In this document: in pieces, positions 15,419 through 23,167 of the stretch
How the letters are laid out: every line of letters starts with the position of its first letter
Position numbering within the stretch: the first letter of the stretch is position 1
From: an uncultured Olsenella sp.
GTDB lineage: Bacteria; Actinomycetota; Coriobacteriia; Coriobacteriales; Atopobiaceae
Direction: 5' to 3'
Length of the DNA stretch: 32,533 nt
NCBI GenBank assembly: GCA_900540955.1
Contig: UQIF01000025.1
Location: 1-32,533, forward strand
Translations under genes and position numbers: made by a program
The notes under the pieces: model-generated
The model's input: only the letters and a program-made list of their open reading frames with translations
Database searches by the model: none
Told to the model about the DNA's origin: nothing

Positions 15419-15420
15419 AT

Positions 15421-16713
15421 CTACGTGCGATAGTCGCCGTTGATGGTCACGTAGTCGTGGGTGAGGTCGCAGGTCCAGATGCGGCAAGCGGCGTCGCCGT
15501 CGTGGAGGTCGACGACGATGTCGATCTCGGGCGCCTCGAAGCGGCGCAGCATGTCCTCCTCGTCCATGGGAACGGTGAGGCCGGCGCGGCACACGGGCAC
15601 GCCCATGAAGTCGATGTCGACCTTCGTCTGGTCGAAGGCCACGCCGCACTTGCCGGCGGCCGCAGCCACGCGGCCCCAGTTGGCGTCATGGCCGAAGATC
15701 GCGGTCTTGACCAGCGGCGAGTTGGCGATCGAGCGCGCCACCGTGTCGGCATCGACGTTGTTGGCGGCGCCCAGGACGTTCACGGTCACGAGCTTGGTCG
15801 AGCCCTCGCCGTCTGCCGCGATCTTTCGCGCGAGCTCGCCGCAGACGGCCTTGACGCCCGCGGCGATCGCGGGGAAGGCGGGCGAGTCGACGTCGATCTT
15901 CTCGCCGGCAAGAGCCGCCTTGCCGGTGGCCAGAAGAATCGCGGTGTCGTTCGTGGAGGTGTCGGAGTCGACCGTCACCTTGTTGAAGGTCTGCTTGACC
16001 GCGGCAAGAAGCGCCTTATGGGCGGCGGCCTCGGTGAGCGGGGCGTCGGTGGACATAACGCAGAGCATGGTCGCCATGTTCGGCTGGATCATGCCCGAGC
16101 CCTTGACGAAGCCGCCCAAGTGGATGGTGTACTCACTGCCGTCGGCGGCGGCCACGCGGCCCTCGAAGGAGGCCTCCTTGGGCACGGTATCGGTGGTCAT
16201 CACGGCGCAGGCGGCGTCGTGGGCCGCCTCGGCGCTGTGCGCGAGCGCGGCGCGCGCGGCCGGCACGCCGTCCTCGAACGGCGCGAAGTCGAGCTCGGCG
16301 CCGATGACGCCGGTCGAGGCGACGAGCACGTCGGAGGGCTCGCAGCCGAGCACGGCGGCGACGTAGTCGGCGGTCTTGCGCGCGACGGCGAGGCCGGGCT
16401 CGCCGGTCGCGGCGTTGGCGTTTCCGGAATTGAGGATCACGGCGCGCGCGTGCCCGTCGGCAACGTGCTCGCGCGAGACGGTCACCGGGGCGGCGCAGAA
16501 GCGGTTGGTGGTGAAGGCGCCCGCGGCGACGCAGGTCTCGTCGGCCACGACGAGCGCCATGTCGCGACGCTTCGGGTCGTGGCGAAAGCCCGCATGCAGG
16601 CCGGCGGCGCTTACGCCCTCGGCCGCGCAGACGCCGCCCTCACAGGCGACGAACCCGAAGGCCTCGGGCGCGTCGTTGGGGGTGGGCACCGCAATGGGAG
16701 CGAAGTCAGTCAT
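15421..16713 (-). CDS. argJ: Bifunctional ornithine acetyltransferase / N-acetylglutamate synthase
   Basis: 430 residues. Transfers acetyl from N-acetylornithine to glutamate and, in bifunctional forms, also makes N-acetylglutamate from acetyl-CoA. The self-cleavage site is in KGSGMIQPNMATML (204-217): cleavage between A214 and T215 frees the Thr nucleophile. STGVIG (133-138) forms the oxyanion region. No argA is seen in the window and argE is absent, so the cyclic acetyl pathway is used; mono- or bifunctionality cannot be decided from sequence here. Start ATG at 16713 is preceded by AAGGACC. Confidence 0.95.
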   Translation of the reverse strand: MTDFAPIAVPTPNDAPEAFGFVACEGGVCAAEGVSAAGLHAGFRHDPKRRDMALVVADETCVAAGAFTTNRFCAAPVTVSREHVADGHARAVILNSGNANAATGEPGLAVARKTADYVAAVLGCEPSDVLVASTGVIGAELDFAPFEDGVPAARAALAHSAEAAHDAACAVMTTDTVPKEASFEGRVAAADGSEYTIHLGGFVKGSGMIQPNMATMLCVMSTDAPLTEAAAHKALLAAVKQTFNKVTVDSDTSTNDTAILLATGKAALAGEKIDVDSPAFPAIAAGVKAVCGELARKIAADGEGSTKLVTVNVLGAANNVDADTVARSIANSPLVKTAIFGHDANWGRVAAAAGKCGVAFDQTKVDIDFMGVPVCRAGLTVPMDEEDMLRRFEAPEIDIVVDLHDGDAACRIWTCDLTHDYVTINGDYRT

Positions 16714-16758
16714 ATAAAGGTCCTTATCACTTGCTGATGGGATGCCTTGAGGGCCAGC

Positions 16759-17835
16759 CTAGATAAGCGGCGCGGCGGAGTCCACGGACGTGCGCTCCGC
16801 GAGGCCGCAGACGATGTTCGCGCACTGCATGGCCTGGGCCGCGGCGCCCTTGCCGAGGTTGTCGATCGCGCACGACGCGATGATCATGCGGCGGCGTCGG
16901 TCGTCGAGCGCGACGCCGACCTGGGCGCGCCCGGTCCCCACGACGGAGCTCGTGGAAGGCATGGAGCCGGCAGGCAGGACAGTGACCAGAGGCTCGTCGG
17001 CATAGCGCTCCTCATAGGCGGCCTGGACCCGCTCGGCGTCCACGCCGTCGGCCGCCTCCATGTACACGGTGGCAAGAAGACCGCGGGTAAGCGGCGCCAG
17101 GTGCGGGGTGAAGACGACGTCGATCTGGCGTCCCGCCACCTCGCTCAGCGTCTGCTCGATCTCGGGCGTGTGGCGGTGCTTGGCCACGCCGTAGGCCTCG
17201 ACGGACTCGTTGGCGTGGCAGAAATGGGTGCGCGCGTTGCAGCCGCGACCGGCGCCCGAGACGCCGGAGATGGCGTCGGAGATCACGAGGTCGCCCGAGG
17301 CGAGGCCCGCGGCGAGCGCCGGGGTGGCGGCGAGCGCCGTCGCGGTCGGGTAGCAGCCGGGGACCGAGACGAGGACGGCCTCGCCGGCGGCATGGCGCGC
17401 GGCGAGGGCGCAGAGCCCTTCTCGATTGAGCTCAGGCAGGCCGTAGACGGTCTGCGAGAGGAGCTCGGGGCTCGTGTGGGGCGTGTTGTACCAGGCCTCG
17501 TAGACCTTCGGGTCGTGCAGGCGATAGTCGGCGGAAAGGTCGAGAACCGTCACGCCGGCCTCGAGCAGGCGCGGGGTGATGGCGAGCGACGCTGTGTGGG
17601 GCACGGCGAGAAACGCGACGTCGGCCACCTCGGCGATGCGCTCGGGGTCGGGAAGCGAGAGCTCGATGTCGCTGACGCCGGCAAAGCTCGGGTACACGGC
17701 CGCCAGCTTGGTGCCGGCCTCCTTGCGGTCGGTCGCCATGACGAGCTCCATATTCGGGTGGTTGAGCACCAGCCTACAGACCTCGATCCCCGCGTATCCC
17801 GTAGCCCCGACGACACAGGCTTTTATGCATTCCAT
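16759..17835 (-). CDS. argC: N-acetyl-gamma-glutamyl-phosphate reductase
   Basis: 358 residues. NADPH-dependent reduction of acetylglutamyl phosphate to the semialdehyde. NADP loop GATGYAG at 10-16, catalytic Cys161 in VPGCYPTA, and HRHTPEI holds the active-site His. Start set at 17835, with AAAGAG about 9 bases upstream; an in-frame ATG at 17862 has no ribosome site and falls inside the operator-like AT-rich region. First gene of argCJBD (45 bp to argJ). Confidence 0.94.
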   Translation of the reverse strand: MECIKACVVGATGYAGIEVCRLVLNHPNMELVMATDRKEAGTKLAAVYPSFAGVSDIELSLPDPERIAEVADVAFLAVPHTASLAITPRLLEAGVTVLDLSADYRLHDPKVYEAWYNTPHTSPELLSQTVYGLPELNREGLCALAARHAAGEAVLVSVPGCYPTATALAATPALAAGLASGDLVISDAISGVSGAGRGCNARTHFCHANESVEAYGVAKHRHTPEIEQTLSEVAGRQIDVVFTPHLAPLTRGLLATVYMEAADGVDAERVQAAYEERYADEPLVTVLPAGSMPSTSSVVGTGRAQVGVALDDRRRRMIIASCAIDNLGKGAAAQAMQCANIVCGLAERTSVDSAAPLI

Positions 17836-17856
17836 GCGCTGACTCTTTCTAAAATC

Positions 17857-17882
17857 GTGCATATTAAATGCTATTTATGCAC
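17857..17882 (-). promoter_or_regulatory. ARG-box-like operator before argC
   Basis: GTGCAT (17857-17862) and ATGCAC (17877-17882) flank an A/T-rich centre that contains another ATGC half site. ArgR boxes have TGCAT/TGAAT half sites around a few A/T bases, and the site sits 22 bp before the argC start in otherwise GC-rich DNA. Repression by arginine through ArgR is likely; no argR gene is in the window. Confidence 0.5.
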
Positions 17883-18005
17883 AAATACTGAATTTTGACG
17901 CGGTGAAGATACACTCGCGCGCACAGCACGTCAACCGAAGGCGGAATCTGGCCACGCGATGGACACATTCGCGCGCCGCCCTTGGTCGGCAGCCTTGGAA
18001 CGCGG

Positions 18006-18593
18006 CTAGTCCATGAGGACGATGCCCTCCTTGACGTGCTCAACGACCTCGGCGGGGACATAGCGCTTGACGATCTCGAGACCGAACCACACGGCGGTCG
18101 CCATGCCCTGGCTCGTGATCACGTTGCCGTCGGTGACGGCCTTCTTGTCCGCCTCGAGCACGCCGCCGTGCTCCGTGACGGTGTTCTGGAAGTGCGGGTT
18201 TGCCGTGGCGTGCTTGCCCTTGAGGATGCCGAGCTCTGCCAGGATCGAGGGGGAGGCGCAGATAGCTGCCACTCCCCTGCCGTCGGCGGCGTGCTTGACG
18301 AGGGCGTCGCAGAGCGGCTCGCAGGCACGCAGGTTCGGCATGCCGGGGATGCCGCCGGGCAGCACGAGCATGTCATAGGCGTCGAAGTCGAAGCCTTCCT
18401 CGGTGATGCTGCGGTCGCACACGACGGTCACGTCGCGCGACGAGGCTACCTGCAGGTCTTCTGCAATCGAGACCATATCGCAGGGGATGCCCGCGCGGAA
18501 AAGCAGGTCGACGACGGCAATGGCCTCGACCTCCTCGAATCCCGCGGCAAAGAAGACCGCGACGCACTTGTCGGTGAGCTGCTTGAATGCCAT
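18006..18593 (-). CDS. DJ-1/PfpI family protein
   Basis: 195 residues, single DJ-1 (YajL/ThiJ-like) domain. Conserved E20 in FEEVE and nucleophile-elbow Cys112 in AICASPSIL are both present, as in YajL/DJ-1. These proteins act as oxidative-stress responders and have been reported as deglycases or chaperones; the exact activity here is unknown. AGGAGG lies 8 bases before the ATG. Likely its own transcription unit, since a terminator sits at 18612-18633 behind the upstream PTS gene. Confidence 0.9.
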   Translation of the reverse strand: MAFKQLTDKCVAVFFAAGFEEVEAIAVVDLLFRAGIPCDMVSIAEDLQVASSRDVTVVCDRSITEEGFDFDAYDMLVLPGGIPGMPNLRACEPLCDALVKHAADGRGVAAICASPSILAELGILKGKHATANPHFQNTVTEHGGVLEADKKAVTDGNVITSQGMATAVWFGLEIVKRYVPAEVVEHVKEGIVLMD

Positions 18594-18611
18594 GGTGCCT
18601 CCTAGGCCAAA

Positions 18612-18633
18612 GCCCCGCCCAAAGGGGCGGGGC
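18612..18633 (-). terminator. intrinsic terminator after the PTS EIIA gene
   Basis: GCCCCGCCC (18612-18620) pairs with GGGCGGGGC (18625-18633) over a 4-base loop; followed on the minus strand by TTTGG. Confidence 0.6.
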
Positions 18634-18681
18634 GCGGACGGACTTGGTTGAACGATCGAGCTCGGCAGAGCAGCGGAGCCG

Positions 18682-19137
18682 CTACTCCTGGATGCCCTTC
18701 TGGATGGCGTCGGCGATCTCGGCGGCGCTCTGGCTGTTGCGCACGAGGCCCTTGAAGCCCTCGTTCATCAGGAGTGTGGCGGTCTTGGAGAGCAGGCGGA
18801 TGTGCTCGGTGCCCGCCTCACCGTCGGGGACCATGAGGGCGATGGCGCAGACCACGGGCTTCTCGTCGAAGCTCGGCCAGTCGAGGGGCTCGGCGTTCTT
18901 GAAGACGATGACAGCGGCGCGCTTGACGGCGGAGCTCTTCGCGTGCGGGATGGCAAAGCCGTCGGTCATGCCCGTCTCGCCCATGTTCTCACGGGCCACG
19001 AAGGCGCTGAACAGGGCATCCGCGTCGTCGGCGATGCCGAGCTCGGCGGCTTTCTGAGAGATGAGGGTGAGGGCCTCCTCACGAGAACCCGCGTGCTGGC
19101 TTAGAAGAACGCTGTCGGCGGTGACGATCTGGCTCAC
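18682..19137 (-). CDS. PTS EIIA component (fructose/mannitol family)
   Basis: 151 residues, PTS EIIA type-2 domain. Phosphorylation site His65 lies in DGFAIPHAKS, the family signature. It carries phosphate from HPr to a sugar-specific EIIB, or acts as a regulator; no EIIB or EIIC is next to it, so its partner is elsewhere or it works like PtsN. The GTG start at 19137 follows AAAGGAAG. A TATACT -10 candidate lies at 19174-19179 (minus strand) without a clear -35. Confidence 0.9.
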   Translation of the reverse strand: MSQIVTADSVLLSQHAGSREEALTLISQKAAELGIADDADALFSAFVARENMGETGMTDGFAIPHAKSSAVKRAAVIVFKNAEPLDWPSFDEKPVVCAIALMVPDGEAGTEHIRLLSKTATLLMNEGFKGLVRNSQSAAEIADAIQKGIQE

Positions 19138-19295
19138 GTCGTCTTCCTTTCGGTCGATGGGTATTCGCAGGAAAGTATAGTAGCGAACGCCCTAGCCCGG
19201 GGGGACGGCGATGCAAACCTTAATTACCCGTAAACCGAAGGGCAGACAAGGGACGGGTTTTCTTGCCGCATTGGCGCGCAGACGGAGCTTGTCGG

Positions 19296-20258
19296 CTAGA
19301 ACATGTTCCTCTCGGCGAACTCCGCCTGGACGGTGCGCAGCATGAGCTCGACATCGTCGAGGCCCAGGTGCACCTCGGACTCGTCGGCAGCCAGCGTGCC
19401 GCGCCTGCGAGCCCAGTTCTCGAGCGTGGCGGGACGAGACTCGCGCGGCAGGATGCGGACCTCGGGGTCCACTCGTCGGCAGATGTCGCGGGAATCGATC
19501 ACGCAGATCTTTCCCGCCTTGCGCGCCTCGGCGTACCCGGCGATGTTCAGCATGAACCAGGAGTCCTCGAAAGCGGCGTTGTGCGCCATGAAGGGGTAGG
19601 CGCACATGGCGGCGAGCAGGGCCTTCTGCATCGCCGCGTTCGCGCGCAGGGGCTTGGAATCCTTGAGGTCGTCCCAGGTGATGTGGTGGATGAACTCGAG
19701 CGGGACGCCCTTCTCGGCGTACATGGGCGGAATGCCGCAATAGCCGGCGAAGGCGTCGTGGGGCTTCGCCTTTGCCGCGAGGTCCATGAACTCGAGGCCG
19801 ATGTTGACCACGTAGCCGCGAGCGGGGTCGCGGTCGGTGGTCTCGATGTCGATGCCCATGACCATACCCGAGACGGGGGCGTCCACGTAGGCGATGTTCA
19901 GGTCCTCGAGGCCGGGGCCGGCGATTGCCGCAACCTCGGCGTCGGGACGGCGCTGCATCGCGGCGACGGCGTGGACAAGGTCGGCGTCGGGGAGCTTTCG
20001 CGCGAGAGCCGAGGGGGACGTGTCGCGGAGCCTGTCGGCGCCGATGCGGTCGCACACGTCTCGGTTGCTGTCGACAAGAGAGAGCACGAGGTCGAAGCCG
20101 AACGGCTCCTTGCCGGCGGGCGCCGAGCGCCAGGCGTCCATCAAGGTCTTGATGGCGTCCTCGTTCTTCATGCGCTCCGCCTGCAGCGACGCCTCGTCGG
20201 AGACGAGGCCCGGGAGGACGAATGCGCTCGCAAGGTCAATTGCCTGGCTGAGTTCCAT
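19296..20258 (-). CDS. DnaQ-like (DEDDh) 3'-5' exonuclease
   Basis: 320 residues. The exonuclease domain begins near 133 with GIDIETTD (D137, E139; Exo I), AHNAAFEDSWF at 225-235 (Exo II) and HLGLDD at 297-302 (Exo III, H297 and D302). The Exo II position normally held by Asp directly after Phe is Glu231 here, with Asp232 next to it. The first 130 residues are an extra helical region with no family I recognise. Proofreading-type or RNase T-like roles are possible; substrate unknown. Monocistronic by spacing. Confidence 0.85.
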   Translation of the reverse strand: MELSQAIDLASAFVLPGLVSDEASLQAERMKNEDAIKTLMDAWRSAPAGKEPFGFDLVLSLVDSNRDVCDRIGADRLRDTSPSALARKLPDADLVHAVAAMQRRPDAEVAAIAGPGLEDLNIAYVDAPVSGMVMGIDIETTDRDPARGYVVNIGLEFMDLAAKAKPHDAFAGYCGIPPMYAEKGVPLEFIHHITWDDLKDSKPLRANAAMQKALLAAMCAYPFMAHNAAFEDSWFMLNIAGYAEARKAGKICVIDSRDICRRVDPEVRILPRESRPATLENWARRRGTLAADESEVHLGLDDVELMLRTVQAEFAERNMF

Positions 20259-20281
20259 GGTGTGACTTTCTACGCGACGAA

Positions 20282-20315
20282 AAAGGCCGCGACGGCGTGG
20301 AGCCGCGCGGCCTTT
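20282..20315 (-). terminator. intrinsic terminator after the nitroreductase gene
   Basis: AAAGGCCGCG (20282-20291) pairs perfectly with CGCGGCCTTT (20306-20315). On the minus strand it ends in TTTTT. It lies between the nitroreductase stop and the exonuclease start. Confidence 0.8.
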
Positions 20316-20357
20316 AAGGCTAACAGATGAGGGGGCGCGAACCTCCGTCCGATCGGG

Positions 20358-20885
20358 CTACTCGGCGGAAAACACGCGGCCGTCGCGGCGCGCGGGAGGC
20401 TCCGGCTTCTCGCAGTCCCAGTAACCGACGGCGCAGTGACCGATACCCTCGTAGTCGCCCTCAACCCCGAGGTCCTTGAGGATCTGCTTGCCTTCCTCGG
20501 AATCGAACTCCTCCTTAGCGCGGTGAATCCAGATGCTCGCGAGGCCGAGCGACTCGGCGGCGAGCATCATATTGCCCATGGTCAGCGAGCCGTCGTACAC
20601 GTGGGTGGGCACAGTGCGGTCGGCGAGCACAACGAGAACGGCAGGAGCGCCAAAGAAGGGGTCGACATCTTCAGACTTGCCCCAGATGCGGGCGTTCATT
20701 GCCGAGAGGCGATCGCGAAGCTCCTTGTTCGTCACCTTAAGGACGATCGAGGCCTGCCGTCCCCTGCCGGATGCGGCATAGAGGCCCGCCTCGACAATCT
20801 GATCGAGGTCGGTTGATGAGGGCATATCGGCCTTGAACTTGCGGCAGCTGCGACGATTGTGAATAACGGTGATGGTTTCGTTCAT
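20358..20885 (-). CDS. Nitroreductase family FMN oxidoreductase
   Basis: 175 residues, short nitroreductase fold. RRSCRKF (11-17) is the FMN-phosphate motif; MLAAESLGLASIWI (about 106-119) and a C-terminal GHCAVGYWD match the family. Uses NAD(P)H to reduce nitro or quinone compounds, or other substrates; not assignable further. The ATG at 20885 follows AAGGGAG. A GTTGAC/GTCAAC dyad (20947-20968) lies about 60 bp upstream. Confidence 0.9.
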   Translation of the reverse strand: MNETITVIHNRRSCRKFKADMPSSTDLDQIVEAGLYAASGRGRQASIVLKVTNKELRDRLSAMNARIWGKSEDVDPFFGAPAVLVVLADRTVPTHVYDGSLTMGNMMLAAESLGLASIWIHRAKEEFDSEEGKQILKDLGVEGDYEGIGHCAVGYWDCEKPEPPARRDGRVFSAE

Positions 20886-20946
20886 CTTCGGCTCCCTTCG
20901 ATTGCCGTTTCAGGCGATTCTACCCTTCAGAGGTCCCTCGCCTTGA

Positions 20947-20968
20947 GTTGACGGCTTTCGCTGTCAAC
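20947..20968. promoter_or_regulatory. GTTGAC/GTCAAC dyad upstream of nitroreductase
   Basis: GTTGAC (20947-20952) and GTCAAC (20963-20968) are complementary with a 10-base spacer, directly next to the 18-bp repeat at 20969. Possible operator; on the minus strand it includes TTGACA, but no -10 was found at the right distance. Confidence 0.35.
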
Positions 20969-20986
20969 GAATCGACGATTTTGAGT
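20969..20986 (+). repeat. 18-bp inverted copy of a neighbouring gene's 3' end
   Basis: Perfect inverted repeat of 21111-21128, which encodes the last residues (GIDDFE) of the Vsr-like protein. Spacer 124 bp, A/T-rich, with an inner dyad CATCATAA (21010-21017) / TTATGATG (21044-21051). Confidence 0.85.
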
Positions 20987-21108
20987 CTAATCCACTCACA
21001 ATGACGTGGCATCATAACTTTAACAATCAATCTACCAGGCGTTTTATGATGGGGTAAAACCAGCACTGATTTGGAGCTACGCGGTGTACGGTAAAATCGC
21101 CCTATATT

Positions 21109-22209
21109 TCACTCAAAATCGTCGATTCCTTGCAGGTCGTCCCCGTCAAACGCCCATACGCCGCCGTCTTTACGGGTTCCGGCCCTCAGCGGAGACCCGA
21201 TTGCTGCCATAAGCCGTGCATGCAAAGCTGCGCGAGACTGCTGGAGATCAAGGTCGTCGAGGCGCTTGAGCCTCCGCCGCATCGGCAAGCCCATCGCATT
21301 GGCGAGCTTGGCGCCGATTTGCCTGCCGAGCAGCTCCGCTCGATCGCAGGTCGCCAGCGAGCTTCTGGTCGCAGAGATCACGGGGATGCCAAGCGCCTGG
21401 ATATCGGCAACTCTTGCCTTATCCCTCTCGACCTGGCTCTCCTCGTTGTGATACCCGCTGTCGTACTCGACGTCGAGCGCACCCGGCCAGTACAGGTCGG
21501 GCATAAAGGTCTCGCGCGAGACGATGCCGCGTTTATCGGGCGGAACGGAGATTACCGGGTTGAGGATCGGGGCCGGATATCCTCTTCCGCCCCTGCGCGG
21601 CGGCAGCATCTGCTCGAGCGCGATCACCGCCTCCCGCGGCGAGTACGCGTTGTCCAGGACCCACCCGACCGCGGCCTTGGCGGGCTTTAAGCCCGTCATC
21701 CCCGCCGACTGCTCAATATACGAACGCAGCGAGTCGGCGTCGAGCACGGGGTCAACGAGAAAGTCACAGGTGCTCGAGCCGTCGCACATCGCCGAATGCG
21801 CGAATCGCCCGCAGAGCTCGAACCCGAGCAGAACTTGTTTCTCAAAACTCAGGGATAGCGCCTTATGGAGGTAATACCACTCGAATGAGGGCACCAAGAT
21901 GTCCTGGGATATCTCCATGAGCGTGCCCGCGGGAAACTCCTCGGGAAAGAGCGAGAACTCGAAGCCGGGCACGCGCCGCCTCGCGGCAGGTGACGTCACC
22001 GCGACCTGCAGTGGATTCGCCCCCGTGACGTCCACGACGTGCGCGATCGGCCCTAGGTTGACCGCGAGGAGGTCCTCCGTGCGGGTCGCGCAGGAATCGG
22101 GGTGGAGGCGCGTGGCGTCCGTCTTTGCCGCGAGGATCCTCCCCGACCTGATGGCCGGCATGACCTTGTCGAGCGCCTTACCCGCAAGAAGAATCTTTTT
22201 GTCAGCCAT
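21109..22209 (-). CDS. Vsr/DUF559-like nuclease-fold protein
   Basis: 366 residues. The C-terminal third carries MPDLYWPGALDVEYDS (237-251), then H254 and an E/RDKAR helix: the pattern of Vsr-like PD-(D/E)XK domains (D238, D246, E248, D250). The N-terminal two thirds resemble no family I can name, with conserved-looking LCGRF and NAYSPREAVIALEQMLPP segments as in AbiEi-like proteins of Coriobacteriia. Nuclease activity is possible but not certain. GGGAGGGGAGGG precedes the ATG. It follows a membrane-bound XRE gene by 30 bp, suggesting an operon. The 18 bp spanning its last codons are repeated in inverted orientation downstream at 20969. Confidence 0.7.
   Translation of the reverse strand: MADKKILLAGKALDKVMPAIRSGRILAAKTDATRLHPDSCATRTEDLLAVNLGPIAHVVDVTGANPLQVAVTSPAARRRVPGFEFSLFPEEFPAGTLMEISQDILVPSFEWYYLHKALSLSFEKQVLLGFELCGRFAHSAMCDGSSTCDFLVDPVLDADSLRSYIEQSAGMTGLKPAKAAVGWVLDNAYSPREAVIALEQMLPPRRGGRGYPAPILNPVISVPPDKRGIVSRETFMPDLYWPGALDVEYDSGYHNEESQVERDKARVADIQALGIPVISATRSSLATCDRAELLGRQIGAKLANAMGLPMRRRLKRLDDLDLQQSRAALHARLMAAIGSPLRAGTRKDGGVWAFDGDDLQGIDDFE
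21111..21128 (-). repeat. 18-bp inverted repeat, gene-internal arm
   Basis: ACTCAAAATCGTCGATTC; partner of 20969-20986. It covers the stop-codon region of the Vsr-like gene. Confidence 0.85.
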
Positions 22210-22239
22210 GGCCCTCCCCTCCCTTGACCATGACCGCCC

Positions 22240-22608
22240 TCAGCGCTTGACCTCGCGCAGAAGCTCGGCTGCGTCGGTGCCGAACAACTCAGCGAGCGCC
22301 ATCAAGTTCGTGGTGCTCGGCTCGGACTTGCCCGACTCCCACTTCCCCACAGCCTGGCGGCTCACGCCGAGCTTCTGAGCGACGAGCTCCTGGGTCATGC
22401 CGCACGCATCTCGGCGCGCGCGGATAACCTCGCCCAGGCTCGCGCGCTCGGCCTTGAGCTCCGGGCGCTTTGCCTCGCGCTCCTGGCGAATGAACCACCT
22501 GATCGCAAGAACGACCAGGACAATTCCCAGCGCAAATGGGACCAGCTGGATCAGCAGGATGACCATGAGTTCCGGCCCGCTCATACCCAGTACCATAACG
22601 TCCCCCAT
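22240..22608 (-). CDS. Membrane-anchored XRE-family regulator
   Basis: 122 residues in unusual order: a membrane helix (about 13-39) at the N-terminus, a charged linker, and an HTH_3 domain (about 56-110) with MTQELVAQKLGVSRQAVGKWE at the recognition helices. DNA binding would occur at the membrane face. Start is 22608 (GAGGA close upstream) or 22596 (better-spaced GGGGG); both keep the whole helix. It lies 30 bp before the Vsr-like gene and may regulate it. Confidence 0.85.
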   Translation of the reverse strand: MGDVMVLGMSGPELMVILLIQLVPFALGIVLVVLAIRWFIRQEREAKRPELKAERASLGEVIRARRDACGMTQELVAQKLGVSRQAVGKWESGKSEPSTTNLMALAELFGTDAAELLREVKR

Positions 22609-22718
22609 TCCTCGCGCCTTACCTTGCGCACAGTATGCTCTACCTGCACGGTTGCGCATAGCAACTATCGTGCACTTTTTGGTTGCGCGGCAATTTTGAC
22701 CACGCCAAGCGAATTATC

Positions 22719-22749
22719 TTGACTACTGTATATGTACGGTATATACAGT
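22719..22749 (+). promoter_or_regulatory. GntR promoter and operator
   Basis: -35 TTGACT (22719-22724), 17-base spacer, -10 TATACA (22742-22747). A perfect 9-bp dyad, ACTGTATAT (22725-22733) and ATATACAGT (22741-22749) with a 7-base centre, covers spacer and -10, so the GntR protein just downstream probably represses its own operon here. Confidence 0.8.
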
Positions 22750-22792
22750 TATTCAAGGCCTTAGCACCACCGCTCGACCACGGAGGAACAAC

Positions 22793-23167
22793 GTGGAGAT
22801 CGTCCTCTCGAACTCATCGGACAAGCCCATCTACGAGCAGATCGCGGCGCAGATACGCGACGCCGTCGCCGCAGGGGAGCTCGCCGCAGGCGAGCAGCTC
22901 CCTTCCATCCGCGCGCTCGCCGCGCAGCTGCGCATCAGCGCGATCACGACCAAGCGCGCCTACCAAGATCTCGAGGCGCAGGGCTACGTGACCACCATTC
23001 CCGGCAAGGGATGCTTCGTGGCGGAGCAGAATCTTGACCTCCTGCGCGAGGAGCGCCTGCGCCGCGTGGAGGCTTCCCTCGCCCGCGCCGTCTGCGACGC
23101 GCGCGCCTGCGGCCTTTCCGACGACGAGCTGCGCGAGATGCTCGACATCCAACTCGAAGAGAAGTGA
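22793..23167 (+). CDS. GntR family regulator, YtrA subfamily
   Basis: 124 residues: winged HTH (about 9-77; IYEQIAAQIRDAVAAGEL, QLPSIRALAAQL) followed by a short dimerisation tail of about 45 residues, the YtrA layout. Such regulators control adjacent ABC exporters. The GTG start at 22793 is preceded by GGAGGA. Its stop overlaps the start of the ABC ATPase (GTGA). Confidence 0.92.
   Translation: MEIVLSNSSDKPIYEQIAAQIRDAVAAGELAAGEQLPSIRALAAQLRISAITTKRAYQDLEAQGYVTTIPGKGCFVAEQNLDLLREERLRRVEASLARAVCDARACGLSDDELREMLDIQLEEK

Noticed and set aside
15067..16737. 556-residue plus-strand frame opposite argJ/argB
   Set aside because: Antisense shadow rich in Gly/Val/His; argJ and argB are unmistakable on the other strand.
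20317..20325. GGCTAACAG half site before the exonuclease gene
   Set aside because: Only one half of the motif and it abuts a terminator hairpin; expected by chance.
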